NCBI GenBank assembly: GCA_021205715.1
Contig: JAJPXA010000211.1
Span: 1 to 24,664, forward strand
Direction: 5' to 3'
Length of the DNA stretch: 24,664 bases
Source of the DNA: Bacillota bacterium
Lineage (GTDB): Bacteria > Bacillota > Clostridia > UBA1381
Of this stretch, positions 16,101 through 23,098 are shown one piece after another. The first letter of the stretch is position 1. Each line of letters starts with the position of its first letter. Below the pieces are notes generated by a model. The model was not told the DNA's origin. It saw only the letters and a program-made list of their open reading frames with translations, and searched no databases. Both the position numbers and the translations under genes were made by a program.

Positions 16101-16464
16101 CGCGAAATATTACAACGACCGCCCGCCGGAGATGTACTTTTATCAAGCTATGGCGGAGCGCCGGCTCGGCAACGAGAAAAAGGCTATGTCAATGTTTAAC
16201 CGGCTTATCGATTACGGCGAACAACACATAAGCGATAAAACAAAAATCGACTATTTTGCCGTTTCACTCCCCGATTTCGATATATTCGACGCCGACCTTG
16301 ACGCGAAGAACAAGGCGCACTGCGCTCATATGGCGGCGTTGGGAAATTACGGGAAAGGCAACCGTGAAAAGGCGATGAAATACATAAACATAGGTCTTGG
16401 CTTCGACGCTTCGCACCAAGATTTGATACGTTTAAAATACGAGGTGGAAAATGAAAGTAACTGA
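13186..16464 (+). CDS. Large DUF5107-like protein with C-terminal TPR repeats, likely carbohydrate-related
   Basis: A 1092-residue cytoplasmic protein without a signal peptide. The N-terminal half (about 1-460) resembles DUF5107 and the galactose-mutarotase-like beta-sandwich: LPEIGGKIHRIYDK (73-86), the strongly patterned GGIEFNWPQHHRP (113-125), FLWWANPAV and PYIELMTGVFTDNQPDF (310-326). After an Ala/Pro/Glu-rich linker (about 475-495) come many TPR-like helical pairs to the end (for example PYYNLGLVLKILGDTDKAYDAF and AYCHRNLAVAYYNK). Invariant-looking acids Glu116, Glu313 and Asp325 may be catalytic, but this is inference; no activity is claimed. Start: ATG 13186 with AAAGGA at 13172-13177, 8 nt upstream; earlier in-frame codons overlap the promoter. 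It overlaps the GH2 gene by 14 nt, so both should act on the same glycan. Confidence 0.8.
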   Translation: MSKVIVREEIVNIPTYEAGEPSPIPMFLDKRVYQGSSGRVYPHPVTDKISDEKTDKDYQAIFLENEYLSVMILPEIGGKIHRIYDKTNGYDAVYHNEVIKPALVGLAGPWVSGGIEFNWPQHHRPSTFDPVESAIEENDDGSVTVWCGEIENMYHTKGMTGFTLRPGCAYLEIKGQIYNPTDRPQTFLWWANPAVAVNENTQSIFPPDVHAVMDHGKRDVSKFPIATGTYYKVDYGEGVDISRYKNIPVPTSYMAYHSDYDFVGNYDYGKNAGILHVADHRISPGKKQWTWGCGDFGKAWDRNLTDENGPYIELMTGVFTDNQPDFTFIAPYEEKTFTQYFIPYKDVGAVKNATRDVIINLETDGDTAEASVYASRFMDVTITLCGEIEEYISESVTLSPTNPFKKSVKFTDDNEGFLTLSVKDEDGNVIVEYTPDVSDEIIETPAPAEAAEAPEDIASLEELFLTATHLEQYRHATYSPEDYYREGLRRDPTDIRLNNGYGKYLYKNARFEAAKVCFEAAIKKSTWKNPNPYDTEPYYNLGLVLKILGDTDKAYDAFYKSVWSSAMQDKGYYQLACICASKKQYDKALDFVSRSLLKGAHNIKALNLKTSLLRITGKHGEAKDLAYKTVLIDPLDFGARYELYRLTDDFKVLNELTTLMRNDVQNYIELSLNYKNFGLYDEAAKVLALISELPNPMLHYYIAYYSNSETNLEIAANGDASLCFPNRLAEIEILGYAIEKNPSDFTAPYLLGNLYYDKGCAEQAVKYWEMSLAIGEGGISAYCHRNLAVAYYNKLSDKDRAKAEMEKAFRLAPDNARIFYELDMLYKKLNVSVKKRLRDMADNFELVDRRDDMYVEFMTLLNDERYFERAYKGMEIRKFHPWEGGEGKITRQYKRANIGLALEQLEKNDYEDAAKYLTNALSYPENLGEGKLITENDNDVYFYLGEVYKNIDLIKANEYFKKAARGSEDLSDAKYYNDRPPEMYFYQAMAERRLGNEKKAMSMFNRLIDYGEQHISDKTKIDYFAVSLPDFDIFDADLDAKNKAHCAHMAALGNYGKGNREKAMKYINIGLGFDASHQDLIRLKYEVENESN

Positions 16465-19078
16465 TTTATCGGGCGAATGGAGATACGAAACCGACGAAAA
16501 TAATGTCGGAATCCGCGAAAAATTTTATCAAAGGGATTTGAAAAACGGCGGCTTTTCGCTTCCCGGCTCGACCTGCGATAATAAGATAGGAGAACGTTGT
16601 AAGGCGTTCTCCTATCTTTCGCGCGAGTCGGTGCGCTCGCTTGTTCCGAAGTACAATTATATTGGCGCGCTTTGGCTTGAACGCGAAATCGAAACGGAGG
16701 ATTTAACGGGCAAAAGTGTAAAGCTGTTTTTGGAGCGCGTTAATATCGCGTCGCGGCTTTGGATTGACGGCAAGAGCGTGGGACGCGAAATAATTGAGCT
16801 TTCCGCGCCGCATATTTACGACCTTTCAGGCGTACTGACCGCGGGACGTCACCGCATTACGCTCCGTATTGACAATTCAAATTTGCTTAACATCGACGGT
16901 ATGGCAAGCGGCTACAGTGCCGACACTCAATCGATATGGCTCGGAATTATAGGACGCATAGAGCTTTGGGAGGAGAATGTGTTTAATATTGCCTCTGTCC
17001 GTCTGTATCCGGACGTCAAATCGGTTTTTGCCGAGATTACCTTAGATTCCGACTGCAAAAAGCCCGATGACAGGCGGGCGGCAAAGCTTACATTGGATGT
17101 AACCGCGCCGAACGGCGAGCGCTTAAAGCCCGTAAAGCACAGCGCGGTGCTTTATAACCGCAGGCAGGTTGAGCGCGTCGAATACCCCATGGGCAAGAAC
17201 ATAGAATATTGGGACGAGTTCAATCCCGCGCTCTACACTATGAAGGTGACCTATGAATGCGGCGGCGTGACGGATGTTAAAAGCGAAATTTTCGGTATGC
17301 GCACCGTTGAGGTCAAGGGCAAGGAGTTTATATTAAACGGTCATCCGATTTCCTTGCGCGGCACTGTCGACTGCGCGATTTATCCCGATACCGGCTATCC
17401 GCCGACGGATTTGAATGAATGGCTTACGGTTATGCGCCGAGTTAAGGAATACGGCTTAAATCACATTCGCTTTCACGCGTGGTGTCCGCCGAATAACGCG
17501 TTTTTGGCTGCGGATATAACAGGTGTTTACGTGCTTGCGGAAATGCCCCTGTGGCTTAACGAGGACGTGTGCGCCCTGGACACGGGAAGCGACCCTATAC
17601 ACCGCGCGTATTATACCGCCGAAGCGCTCAACATTTCGCGCGCCTACGGCAATCACCCGTCGTTTATTATGTTCTCTAACGGCAACGAGCTTCTGGGCGA
17701 TTTTGAAATGCTTGAGGATATTACAACGCAGATAAAGGCGGTCGACGATAGGCGGTTATACACGCTGACGTCAAATTTTGACCACCCGCTCTCACCCTGC
17801 GAGGACTATTTGTGCGCGTTCGAGACATACGGTCACCGCGTGCGGCTTCAGGTGTTCCACGACGTGGTTTCGGAGCATACGAAAATCACATACGACGACG
17901 CCGTTGCCGACACTCCCGCGCCCGTTGTGTCGTTTGAGGTCGGTCAATACTGCGTTTATCCCGATGTCGACGGCGCGAATGATTACACGGGCAATCTCGT
18001 GCCGCTGAATTTTGACGTTATAAAGCGCTCTATGGTTGAAAAGGGCGTGTATCACAAGCTGAAAAAATACGTCCGCGCGTCCGGAAAATTCGCCGCACTT
18101 ATGTATAAGGAGGATATCGAGGCGGCGCTCAGAACGCGTAAAATGGGCGGCTTTGAACTGCTGTCCCTGACCGATTACACAGGTCAGGGCACCGCGACGA
18201 TAGGTCTTTTGGACGCGTTCGGAAAAAGCAAGGGCATTATATCACCCGACGAGTTCAGGCGTTTCTGCTCGCCGACAGTGCCGCTTTTTATGGCGAAGCG
18301 AATATTTAAAAACACCGAAAAGCTCAAAGCGGAATTTGACATATACAACTACAGTCCGACAAAAATTTTGCATCCGGAGTACAAATTCACGCTTTACGAC
18401 GGCACAAGCGTCGTATATGAAACCGTCACAAAGCGTCCGAAAATATCGATACCGCTTGATTTTATAACGAAGCCGTCGCAGCTTACGGCAACTCTTGAGG
18501 TCGGTATGTATAAAAATTCGTGGACAATCTTTGTCTACACCGGCGAAAAAGAAAAAATAAACGTGCCGATTTTGAAAAAGAAAAAGGATATTTTAAACAT
18601 TATCGAAAACGGCGGAAGGGCAGTTGTTCAAATGACGGCGGACAATTTGGCGGCGCCGATAGACGGTTTGTTTAAGCCTGTGTTTTGGTCGCCCGCGTAT
18701 TTTCCGTCAAAACGCGCCTGCGGTCTGATAATCGACAATGCGCACCCGCTGTTCGAGCGTTTCCCCACAGCGGACACGGCGGATTTTCAATGGAAGCATC
18801 CGATTGACAATTCCGTCGGCTGTGATATTTCGGCATTGCCCAAGGATTTCGAGCCGATAATCGAGCCGGTGCCGAATTTCTTCGACAACACGCCGCGCTC
18901 GCCATTATTTGAAGCGCGCGTAGGACGCGCCGACCTGCTTTTCAGCGGATTTGATTTATCCGCTAAGGATACCGCGTCCGCAGCGCTCACGTCGGCAATG
19001 GCAAAATATGTAAACAGTGGTAGCTTCACTCCCTCGCAGACGCTCGATGCGGCTGTGGTTATAGGGCTGTTTAAGTAA
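16451..19078 (+). CDS. Glycoside hydrolase family 2 protein (beta-galactosidase/glucuronidase-like), substrate unknown
   Basis: An 875-residue GH2 enzyme without a signal peptide, so intracellular. Domains: jelly-roll sugar-binding domain (about 1-175, YNYIGALWLEREIE); immunoglobulin-like domain (about 180-285); TIM barrel from about 290 with FILNGHPISLRGTVD, NHIRFHAWCPP and SNGNEL (acid/base Glu413); and SFEVGQY (nucleophile Glu496). The C-terminal part (about 690-875) looks like the glutamine-amidotransferase-like domain seen in some long GH2 proteins; moderate confidence. GH2 members cleave beta-galactosides, glucuronides or mannosides; I cannot choose. AGGTGG lies just before ATG 16451, inside the end of the upstream gene. 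An unusual perfect hairpin lies at codons 45-56. The gene ends at a strong terminator. Confidence 0.92.
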   Translation: MKVTDLSGEWRYETDENNVGIREKFYQRDLKNGGFSLPGSTCDNKIGERCKAFSYLSRESVRSLVPKYNYIGALWLEREIETEDLTGKSVKLFLERVNIASRLWIDGKSVGREIIELSAPHIYDLSGVLTAGRHRITLRIDNSNLLNIDGMASGYSADTQSIWLGIIGRIELWEENVFNIASVRLYPDVKSVFAEITLDSDCKKPDDRRAAKLTLDVTAPNGERLKPVKHSAVLYNRRQVERVEYPMGKNIEYWDEFNPALYTMKVTYECGGVTDVKSEIFGMRTVEVKGKEFILNGHPISLRGTVDCAIYPDTGYPPTDLNEWLTVMRRVKEYGLNHIRFHAWCPPNNAFLAADITGVYVLAEMPLWLNEDVCALDTGSDPIHRAYYTAEALNISRAYGNHPSFIMFSNGNELLGDFEMLEDITTQIKAVDDRRLYTLTSNFDHPLSPCEDYLCAFETYGHRVRLQVFHDVVSEHTKITYDDAVADTPAPVVSFEVGQYCVYPDVDGANDYTGNLVPLNFDVIKRSMVEKGVYHKLKKYVRASGKFAALMYKEDIEAALRTRKMGGFELLSLTDYTGQGTATIGLLDAFGKSKGIISPDEFRRFCSPTVPLFMAKRIFKNTEKLKAEFDIYNYSPTKILHPEYKFTLYDGTSVVYETVTKRPKISIPLDFITKPSQLTATLEVGMYKNSWTIFVYTGEKEKINVPILKKKKDILNIIENGGRAVVQMTADNLAAPIDGLFKPVFWSPAYFPSKRACGLIIDNAHPLFERFPTADTADFQWKHPIDNSVGCDISALPKDFEPIIEPVPNFFDNTPRSPLFEARVGRADLLFSGFDLSAKDTASAALTSAMAKYVNSGSFTPSQTLDAAVVIGLFK
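16583..16618 (+). repeat. Perfect 14-bp hairpin with GNRA-type loop inside the GH2 coding sequence
   Basis: AAGATAGGAGAACG (16583-16596) is followed after 8 nt by its exact reverse complement CGTTCTCCTATCTT (16605-16618). In RNA the loop can close with two U-G pairs over GUAA, a GNRA tetraloop. The stem hides an AGGAGA sequence. It lies about 130 nt into the gene. Regulatory use is unproven. Confidence 0.6.
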
Positions 19079-19105
19079 TTCCGCAAACAGTAAAATCAAT
19101 ACGCG

Positions 19106-19140
19106 AAACCCCTCGGCAGTATACCTGCCGAGGGGTTTTA
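19106..19140. terminator. Rho-independent terminator between the GH2 gene and pyrD
   Basis: A perfect 14-bp stem (AAACCCCTCGGCAG at 19106-19119 with its complement at 19125-19138) with a 5-nt loop TATAC. It ends the plus-strand sugar operon and, less strongly in T content, the minus-strand pyrimidine operon. Confidence 0.9.
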
Positions 19141-19159
19141 AAATCGTAAATATTCAGAC

Positions 19160-20071
19160 TTAATTCATCTCAACCTTGCCCACTATATCCGAAAGCGTGT
19201 CAATGCCGTATTTTTCGCAATACGCCTCGATGTCGCGCTTTACCTCGATAATCAAGTCGGGTTTTATAAACATACCCGTTCCGAGCGCCGTAAGCGACGC
19301 TCCGGCGAGCATAAATTCTATCACGTCCGCGCCGCTCATTATGCCGCCCATACCGATAATGGGTATATCCACCGCGTTATGCACCTGGTACACCATTCTC
19401 ACCGCCACAGGCTTTACCGCAGGGCCGGAAAGTCCGCCCATATTGTTCGCCAAAATCGGACGTCTTGTGTTAATGTCTATTTTCATTCCCAAAAGCGTGT
19501 TTATCAAGGACAGCGCGTCCGCGCCGCCGCGCTCGGCGGCGATAGCTATATCCGTAATCGATGTGACGTTCGGCGAGAGCTTTACGACGAGCGGCTTTTT
19601 TGAAACCGCCTTTACCTCGCGGGTTAACTCATAAACCGTGTTGGGGTCAGTTCCGAACGCCAAACCGCCGTGCTTTACGTTCGGGCAGGAAATATTCATC
19701 TCAATCATCGCCGCGTCGGTTTTTGATATAATCTCCGCCATTTCACAGTATTCCTCGATTGTGTTGCCAGACATATTTACTATCACGTTTGTGTCGTATT
19801 TCGCAAGCCGCGGCATAATCTCGTTCGAGAACACCTCGACCCCGGGATTTTGCAGTCCGACGCTGTTTAATATTCCGCTCGGCGTTTCCGCGATTCTCGG
19901 CGGCTTGTTGCCCTCACGCGGCTGTCTTGTTATGCCCTTTGAGCCGATACCGCCGTATTCCTCAAGCGCGGCGTATTCGCCGTATTCCTCGCCGAAGCCG
20001 AATGTTCCCGACGCGGTCACGATAGGATTTTTAAACTCCACACCGCAAAAGGTTGTCTTAAAATTCATCAC
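19160..20071 (-). CDS. pyrD: Dihydroorotate dehydrogenase, class 1B catalytic subunit
   Basis: This 303-residue FMN TIM-barrel enzyme oxidises dihydroorotate to orotate, the fourth step of UMP synthesis, in the cytoplasm. It shows the N-terminal NPIVTASGTFGFGEEY, SKGITRQPREGN, ILNSVGLQNPG, the active-site NISCPNV (Cys129, the base of class 1 enzymes), VVKLSPNVT, and the FMN-phosphate loop IIGMGGIMSGADVIEFMLAGA. Together with the adjacent pyrK this marks the NAD-linked class 1B heterotetramer. Start: GTG at 20071 or ATG at 20068. Both overlap the pyrK stop (GTGA or TGATG) and share an AGGTGG ribosome site near 20079-20084, so the choice is open. Last gene of the operon. Confidence 0.96.
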   Translation of the reverse strand: MMNFKTTFCGVEFKNPIVTASGTFGFGEEYGEYAALEEYGGIGSKGITRQPREGNKPPRIAETPSGILNSVGLQNPGVEVFSNEIMPRLAKYDTNVIVNMSGNTIEEYCEMAEIISKTDAAMIEMNISCPNVKHGGLAFGTDPNTVYELTREVKAVSKKPLVVKLSPNVTSITDIAIAAERGGADALSLINTLLGMKIDINTRRPILANNMGGLSGPAVKPVAVRMVYQVHNAVDIPIIGMGGIMSGADVIEFMLAGASLTALGTGMFIKPDLIIEVKRDIEAYCEKYGIDTLSDIVGKVEMN

Positions 20072-20832
20072 AGCTTCACCACCTTTGAATTAAACACGGG
20101 GCCGTTTTTGCATACCCGCATATATTTGTCCGTGCCCTCGAATATCGTTTCGCACGAGCATACCAAGCACGCGCCTATGCCGCATCCCATACGCTGTTCA
20201 AGCGAAAGCTGGCACTCTATTCCCGCGCCTTCGGCGATTTGCTTTACCGCCTTCAGCATAGGTGTGGGGCCGCAGGAGAATATAACGTCGCATGGGTTGG
20301 ATTTTATATATTCCTCCATTGCCGATGCGATATATCCTCTGTAGCCGTAGCTTCCGTCGTCTGTGCCTACCTCGCAGGAGGCGGATACGGCTTTAAACTC
20401 GTCCTCCATAACAACTCTCGACTTGCCGCGGAAGCCCAAGAATACCTTTGCTTTTGCGTCAAGCCGCTTCGCAAGGTTCAAAAGCGGGAAAACGCCTATT
20501 CCGCCGCCGATTATAACCGGAGCGGTATACGCTTTATCAAGGTCAAATCCGTGACCCAAAGGCCCCAAAATGTCGATTTTATCTCCGACCTCGGCTTTGG
20601 CAAGCTCCGCCGTGCCCTCGCCCTTAACCTCAAATATAAATCTTACCGTATCGCCGTAAACATCGCAAACGCTTATCGGACGGCGCAGAAGCGTGCCGCC
20701 GCCGCAGGCGATATGCAAAAATTGTCCGCAATGTGTTTCGGACGCGATTTTCGGACTGCTTACCCGAAAGTCGAAAATCCCATCGGCTATTTCCGTCTTT
20801 GCGGTAAGAGTGCATAATTCGGTTTTTTTCAT
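20068..20832 (-). CDS. pyrK: Dihydroorotate dehydrogenase electron-transfer subunit (FAD, 2Fe-2S)
   Basis: This 254-residue partner of PyrD passes electrons from FMN through a 2Fe-2S cluster and FAD to NAD+. Visible parts: ferredoxin-reductase-like FAD domain with LRRPISVCD (49-57); NAD-binding domain with GGGIGVFPLLNLAK (109-122) and CGPTPMLKAV (187-196); and the C-terminal cluster ligands Cys217, Cys222, Cys225 and Cys241 (C-x4-C-x2-C-x15-C), the standard PyrK pattern. All four are present, so the subunit looks functional. AAAGGA at 20843-20848 lies 10 nt before ATG 20832. It is 32 nt after pyrF, and its stop codon overlaps the pyrD start. Confidence 0.96.
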   Translation of the reverse strand: MKKTELCTLTAKTEIADGIFDFRVSSPKIASETHCGQFLHIACGGGTLLRRPISVCDVYGDTVRFIFEVKGEGTAELAKAEVGDKIDILGPLGHGFDLDKAYTAPVIIGGGIGVFPLLNLAKRLDAKAKVFLGFRGKSRVVMEDEFKAVSASCEVGTDDGSYGYRGYIASAMEEYIKSNPCDVIFSCGPTPMLKAVKQIAEGAGIECQLSLEQRMGCGIGACLVCSCETIFEGTDKYMRVCKNGPVFNSKVVKL

Positions 20833-20864
20833 ATATTACCAATCCTTTCGATGATTAACTCAAA

Positions 20865-21779
20865 TCAGAGAACGCCGACAATATCCGCTTTCATTCTCAA
20901 AGCCTCGGCTCTTGCCGCCTCGGCATACTGCTCGTCCTTCCAATCGCCTTTTTTGTAGGCACACATAATGCCGCGCGACGAATTTACAATCGCGCCCAAT
21001 CCGTCCTCGTTAAAGCACGGCAGAACACCCTGCGCACCGCCGCCCTGCGCGCCGTAGCCGGGAACAAGGAAATATGATTTCGGCATAAGCTTTCTTAAAA
21101 CCGCCGCCTGCTCGGGATATGTAGCGCCGACCACCGCGCCGACCGCGCCGTAGCCGCTCTCGCCGATTGTACCCGCGTTCCATTCGTTCACACGTTCCGC
21201 GACCGTTTCAAATATGGCTCTGCCCCCCGCCTTTAAGTCCTGAAGCTCGCCCGAGGATGGATTTGAGGTCTTAACAAGCGTGAATATAGCCTTGTCATAC
21301 TTTTTGCAGTCCGCTACAAACGGCGCGACGCCGTCCGTTCCCAAATACGGGTTTACCGTGACGCTGTCGACGTCGCAGGGCGAAACCTCGTCCCCGTCAA
21401 TATCGACCTTGCCCAAATACGCCTTTGAATACGCCTCGGCGGTCGAGCCTATATCGTTGCGCTTTACGTCAAGAATCACATACAAGCCGCGCTCCTTGGC
21501 ATAGCTTATCGTTTTATGAAGCGCTCTCTCGCCCTCAAGTCCGTACATCTCGTAGAACGCGGACTGCGGCTTTACCGCCGGCACAATATCGTAAAGCGCA
21601 TCAATCAAACCCTTATTGAACATTATTATCGCCTCAGCCGCACCGCGCAGATTTTTGCCGTACTCATTAAACGCTTTTTCTTTTATATAACCGGGCACAT
21701 ACTCGAGCTTAGGGTCAAGTCCCGCCACCGACGGGTTGCCCTTTTCCTTTATTCTCTTAACCAACAAATCAACCGACAT
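20865..21779 (-). CDS. pyrF: Orotidine 5'-phosphate decarboxylase, long (type 2) form
   Basis: This 304-residue enzyme makes UMP from orotidine monophosphate, the last step of the pathway. The catalytic DVKRND segment (Asp104, Lys106, Asp109; D-x-K-x-x-D) is intact, with AVKPQSAFYE upstream and FLVPGYGAQGG for phosphate binding near residues 225-236. The length and the pattern SVAGLDP...VILDVKRNDIGSTAEAYSKAYL mark the type 2 form seen in mycobacteria and many Clostridia, not the 235-residue Bacillus form. The ATG follows immediately after the stop of the pyrC-like gene (TAAATG), and GGAGG at 21788-21792 lies in that gene's last codons, 8 nt upstream. This implies close translational coupling. 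Confidence 0.96.
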   Translation of the reverse strand: MSVDLLVKRIKEKGNPSVAGLDPKLEYVPGYIKEKAFNEYGKNLRGAAEAIIMFNKGLIDALYDIVPAVKPQSAFYEMYGLEGERALHKTISYAKERGLYVILDVKRNDIGSTAEAYSKAYLGKVDIDGDEVSPCDVDSVTVNPYLGTDGVAPFVADCKKYDKAIFTLVKTSNPSSGELQDLKAGGRAIFETVAERVNEWNAGTIGESGYGAVGAVVGATYPEQAAVLRKLMPKSYFLVPGYGAQGGGAQGVLPCFNEDGLGAIVNSSRGIMCAYKKGDWKDEQYAEAARAEALRMKADIVGVL

Positions 21780-23072
21780 TTACATTTCCTCCAAATTTCC
21801 TTTATTTACAACAATTTTTCCGCCCACAATAACATATTCGGGCTTGCCCTTTACCTTAAATCCGTCAAAGGGTGTGTTGTGTCCCTTTGATCTAAACTCA
21901 TCCGCGCGTATCGTGTGTTCCTTTTCAAGGTCGAGAACCGCTATATCCGCGTCCGCGCCGACACCGAGCGTTCCCTTATCTATGCCGAGTATTTTCGCGG
22001 GATTTAACGCTGTGAGCTTTACAAAATCCGACATTGAAACGCCGCCGCGTCCGACCAAATAATCGAGCGTTACGGGAATTGACGTTTCAAGCGACGACAT
22101 ACCGCTCGCGGCGGCGGCAAATTCACAACGCTTTTCATCGGCGTGATACGGCATATGGCTCGACGCCACCGCGTCTATCGTGCCGTCCGCAAGTCCCGCT
22201 TTTATCGCCTCAACATCGCTTTTAGCGCGGAGCGGCGGATTTAATTTCGCGTTCGTGTCAAAGCCGTCAACCGCATCCTCTGTAAGCGCGAAATACTGCG
22301 GCGCGGTATCACAGGTTACCTTTATGCCGTCCGCTTTCGCGCGGCGCACAATTTCCACAGTTCCCGCTGTGCTTATATGCGTCAGATGAATTTTGCATCC
22401 GAGCGCTTTCGCGATAAGTATGTTTCTCGCCGCGTGTATTTCCTCGGCGGCGGCGTTTATGCCGCGCAAACCCAGCCTTGCCGACACTGTTCCCTCGTTC
22501 ATGTATCCGCCGTCGGAGAAATCCTTGTCCTCGCAATGGACTATAACCGGCATATCGAACATTGACGAATATTGCAAAGCCTTTCGGAGAAATGACGGAC
22601 TTTCCACACTTTTTATGCCCTCAGACAGAGCGACAGCGCCGTTTTCCTTTAGGTCGCCGACCTCGGTAAGCTCCTTGCCGCAAAGCCCTTTCGAGAGTGC
22701 CGCGATAGGATATACATTCGCGTATCCGCGCTCCTTGGCGACGCTTATTATAAATCTCACGACCGCCGCACTGTCGCATACGGGCGATGTGCCGGGCATA
22801 GCCGCGACGGACGTTATACCGCCCGCGGCAGCCGCCTTTGTTCCCGATGCTATGTCCTCGCGGTATTCAAGTCCCGGCTCGCAAAGCGCCGCGTTCATAT
22901 CCACCGCGCCCGGAACGACGTACATCCCGTCCGCGTTTATAACGCTCTCGCAGACCTCGTCTATATTTTCCGCGACCGCCGCGATTTTGCCGTCCCGAAT
23001 TAAAATATCGGCGGTTTTATCGACATTGTTTGACGGGTCGACAACATGACCGCCTTTAATTAAAATCTTCAT
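21780..23072 (-). CDS. pyrC: Dihydroorotase-like protein lacking its metal and substrate ligands (probable pseudoenzyme, PyrC'-like)
   Basis: A 430-residue type I dihydroorotase by overall sequence: VDPSNNVDKTADILIRDGKI, EDIASGTKAAAAGGITSV, GTVSARLGLRG and LNPAKILGIDKGTLGVGADAD. The catalytic residues are replaced. Where the family has DxHVHLREPG, this protein has DMNAALCEPG, so both zinc histidines (60 and 62) and the substrate arginine (64) are Asn, Ala and Cys. MPNT is MPGT (Gly94), SDDG is SEG (Glu151), and ATDHAPH is ASSHMPYH (catalytic Asp to Ser305, His to Tyr309). Only His179 and His232 of the metal set remain. The frame is intact and the protein full length, so selection seems to maintain it for another role, as with PyrC' of Pseudomonas, a structural partner of PyrB. 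Its ribosome binding site is weak (AAGGA, about 14 nt from ATG). Confidence 0.85.
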   Translation of the reverse strand: MKILIKGGHVVDPSNNVDKTADILIRDGKIAAVAENIDEVCESVINADGMYVVPGAVDMNAALCEPGLEYREDIASGTKAAAAGGITSVAAMPGTSPVCDSAAVVRFIISVAKERGYANVYPIAALSKGLCGKELTEVGDLKENGAVALSEGIKSVESPSFLRKALQYSSMFDMPVIVHCEDKDFSDGGYMNEGTVSARLGLRGINAAAEEIHAARNILIAKALGCKIHLTHISTAGTVEIVRRAKADGIKVTCDTAPQYFALTEDAVDGFDTNAKLNPPLRAKSDVEAIKAGLADGTIDAVASSHMPYHADEKRCEFAAAASGMSSLETSIPVTLDYLVGRGGVSMSDFVKLTALNPAKILGIDKGTLGVGADADIAVLDLEKEHTIRADEFRSKGHNTPFDGFKVKGKPEYVIVGGKIVVNKGNLEEM

Positions 23073-23098
23073 ATCTTCACGTACTTTCCTTTAAATTT

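Noticed and set aside
22393..23049. Open frame of 218 codons antisense to the pyrC-like gene
   Set aside because: Shadow of the codon bias in the true gene; no ribosome binding site or recognisable motif.
21780..23072. Treating the pyrC-like gene as a decayed pseudogene
   Set aside because: There are no stops or frameshifts, length is normal and non-catalytic regions are well kept; a functional non-enzyme explains this better.
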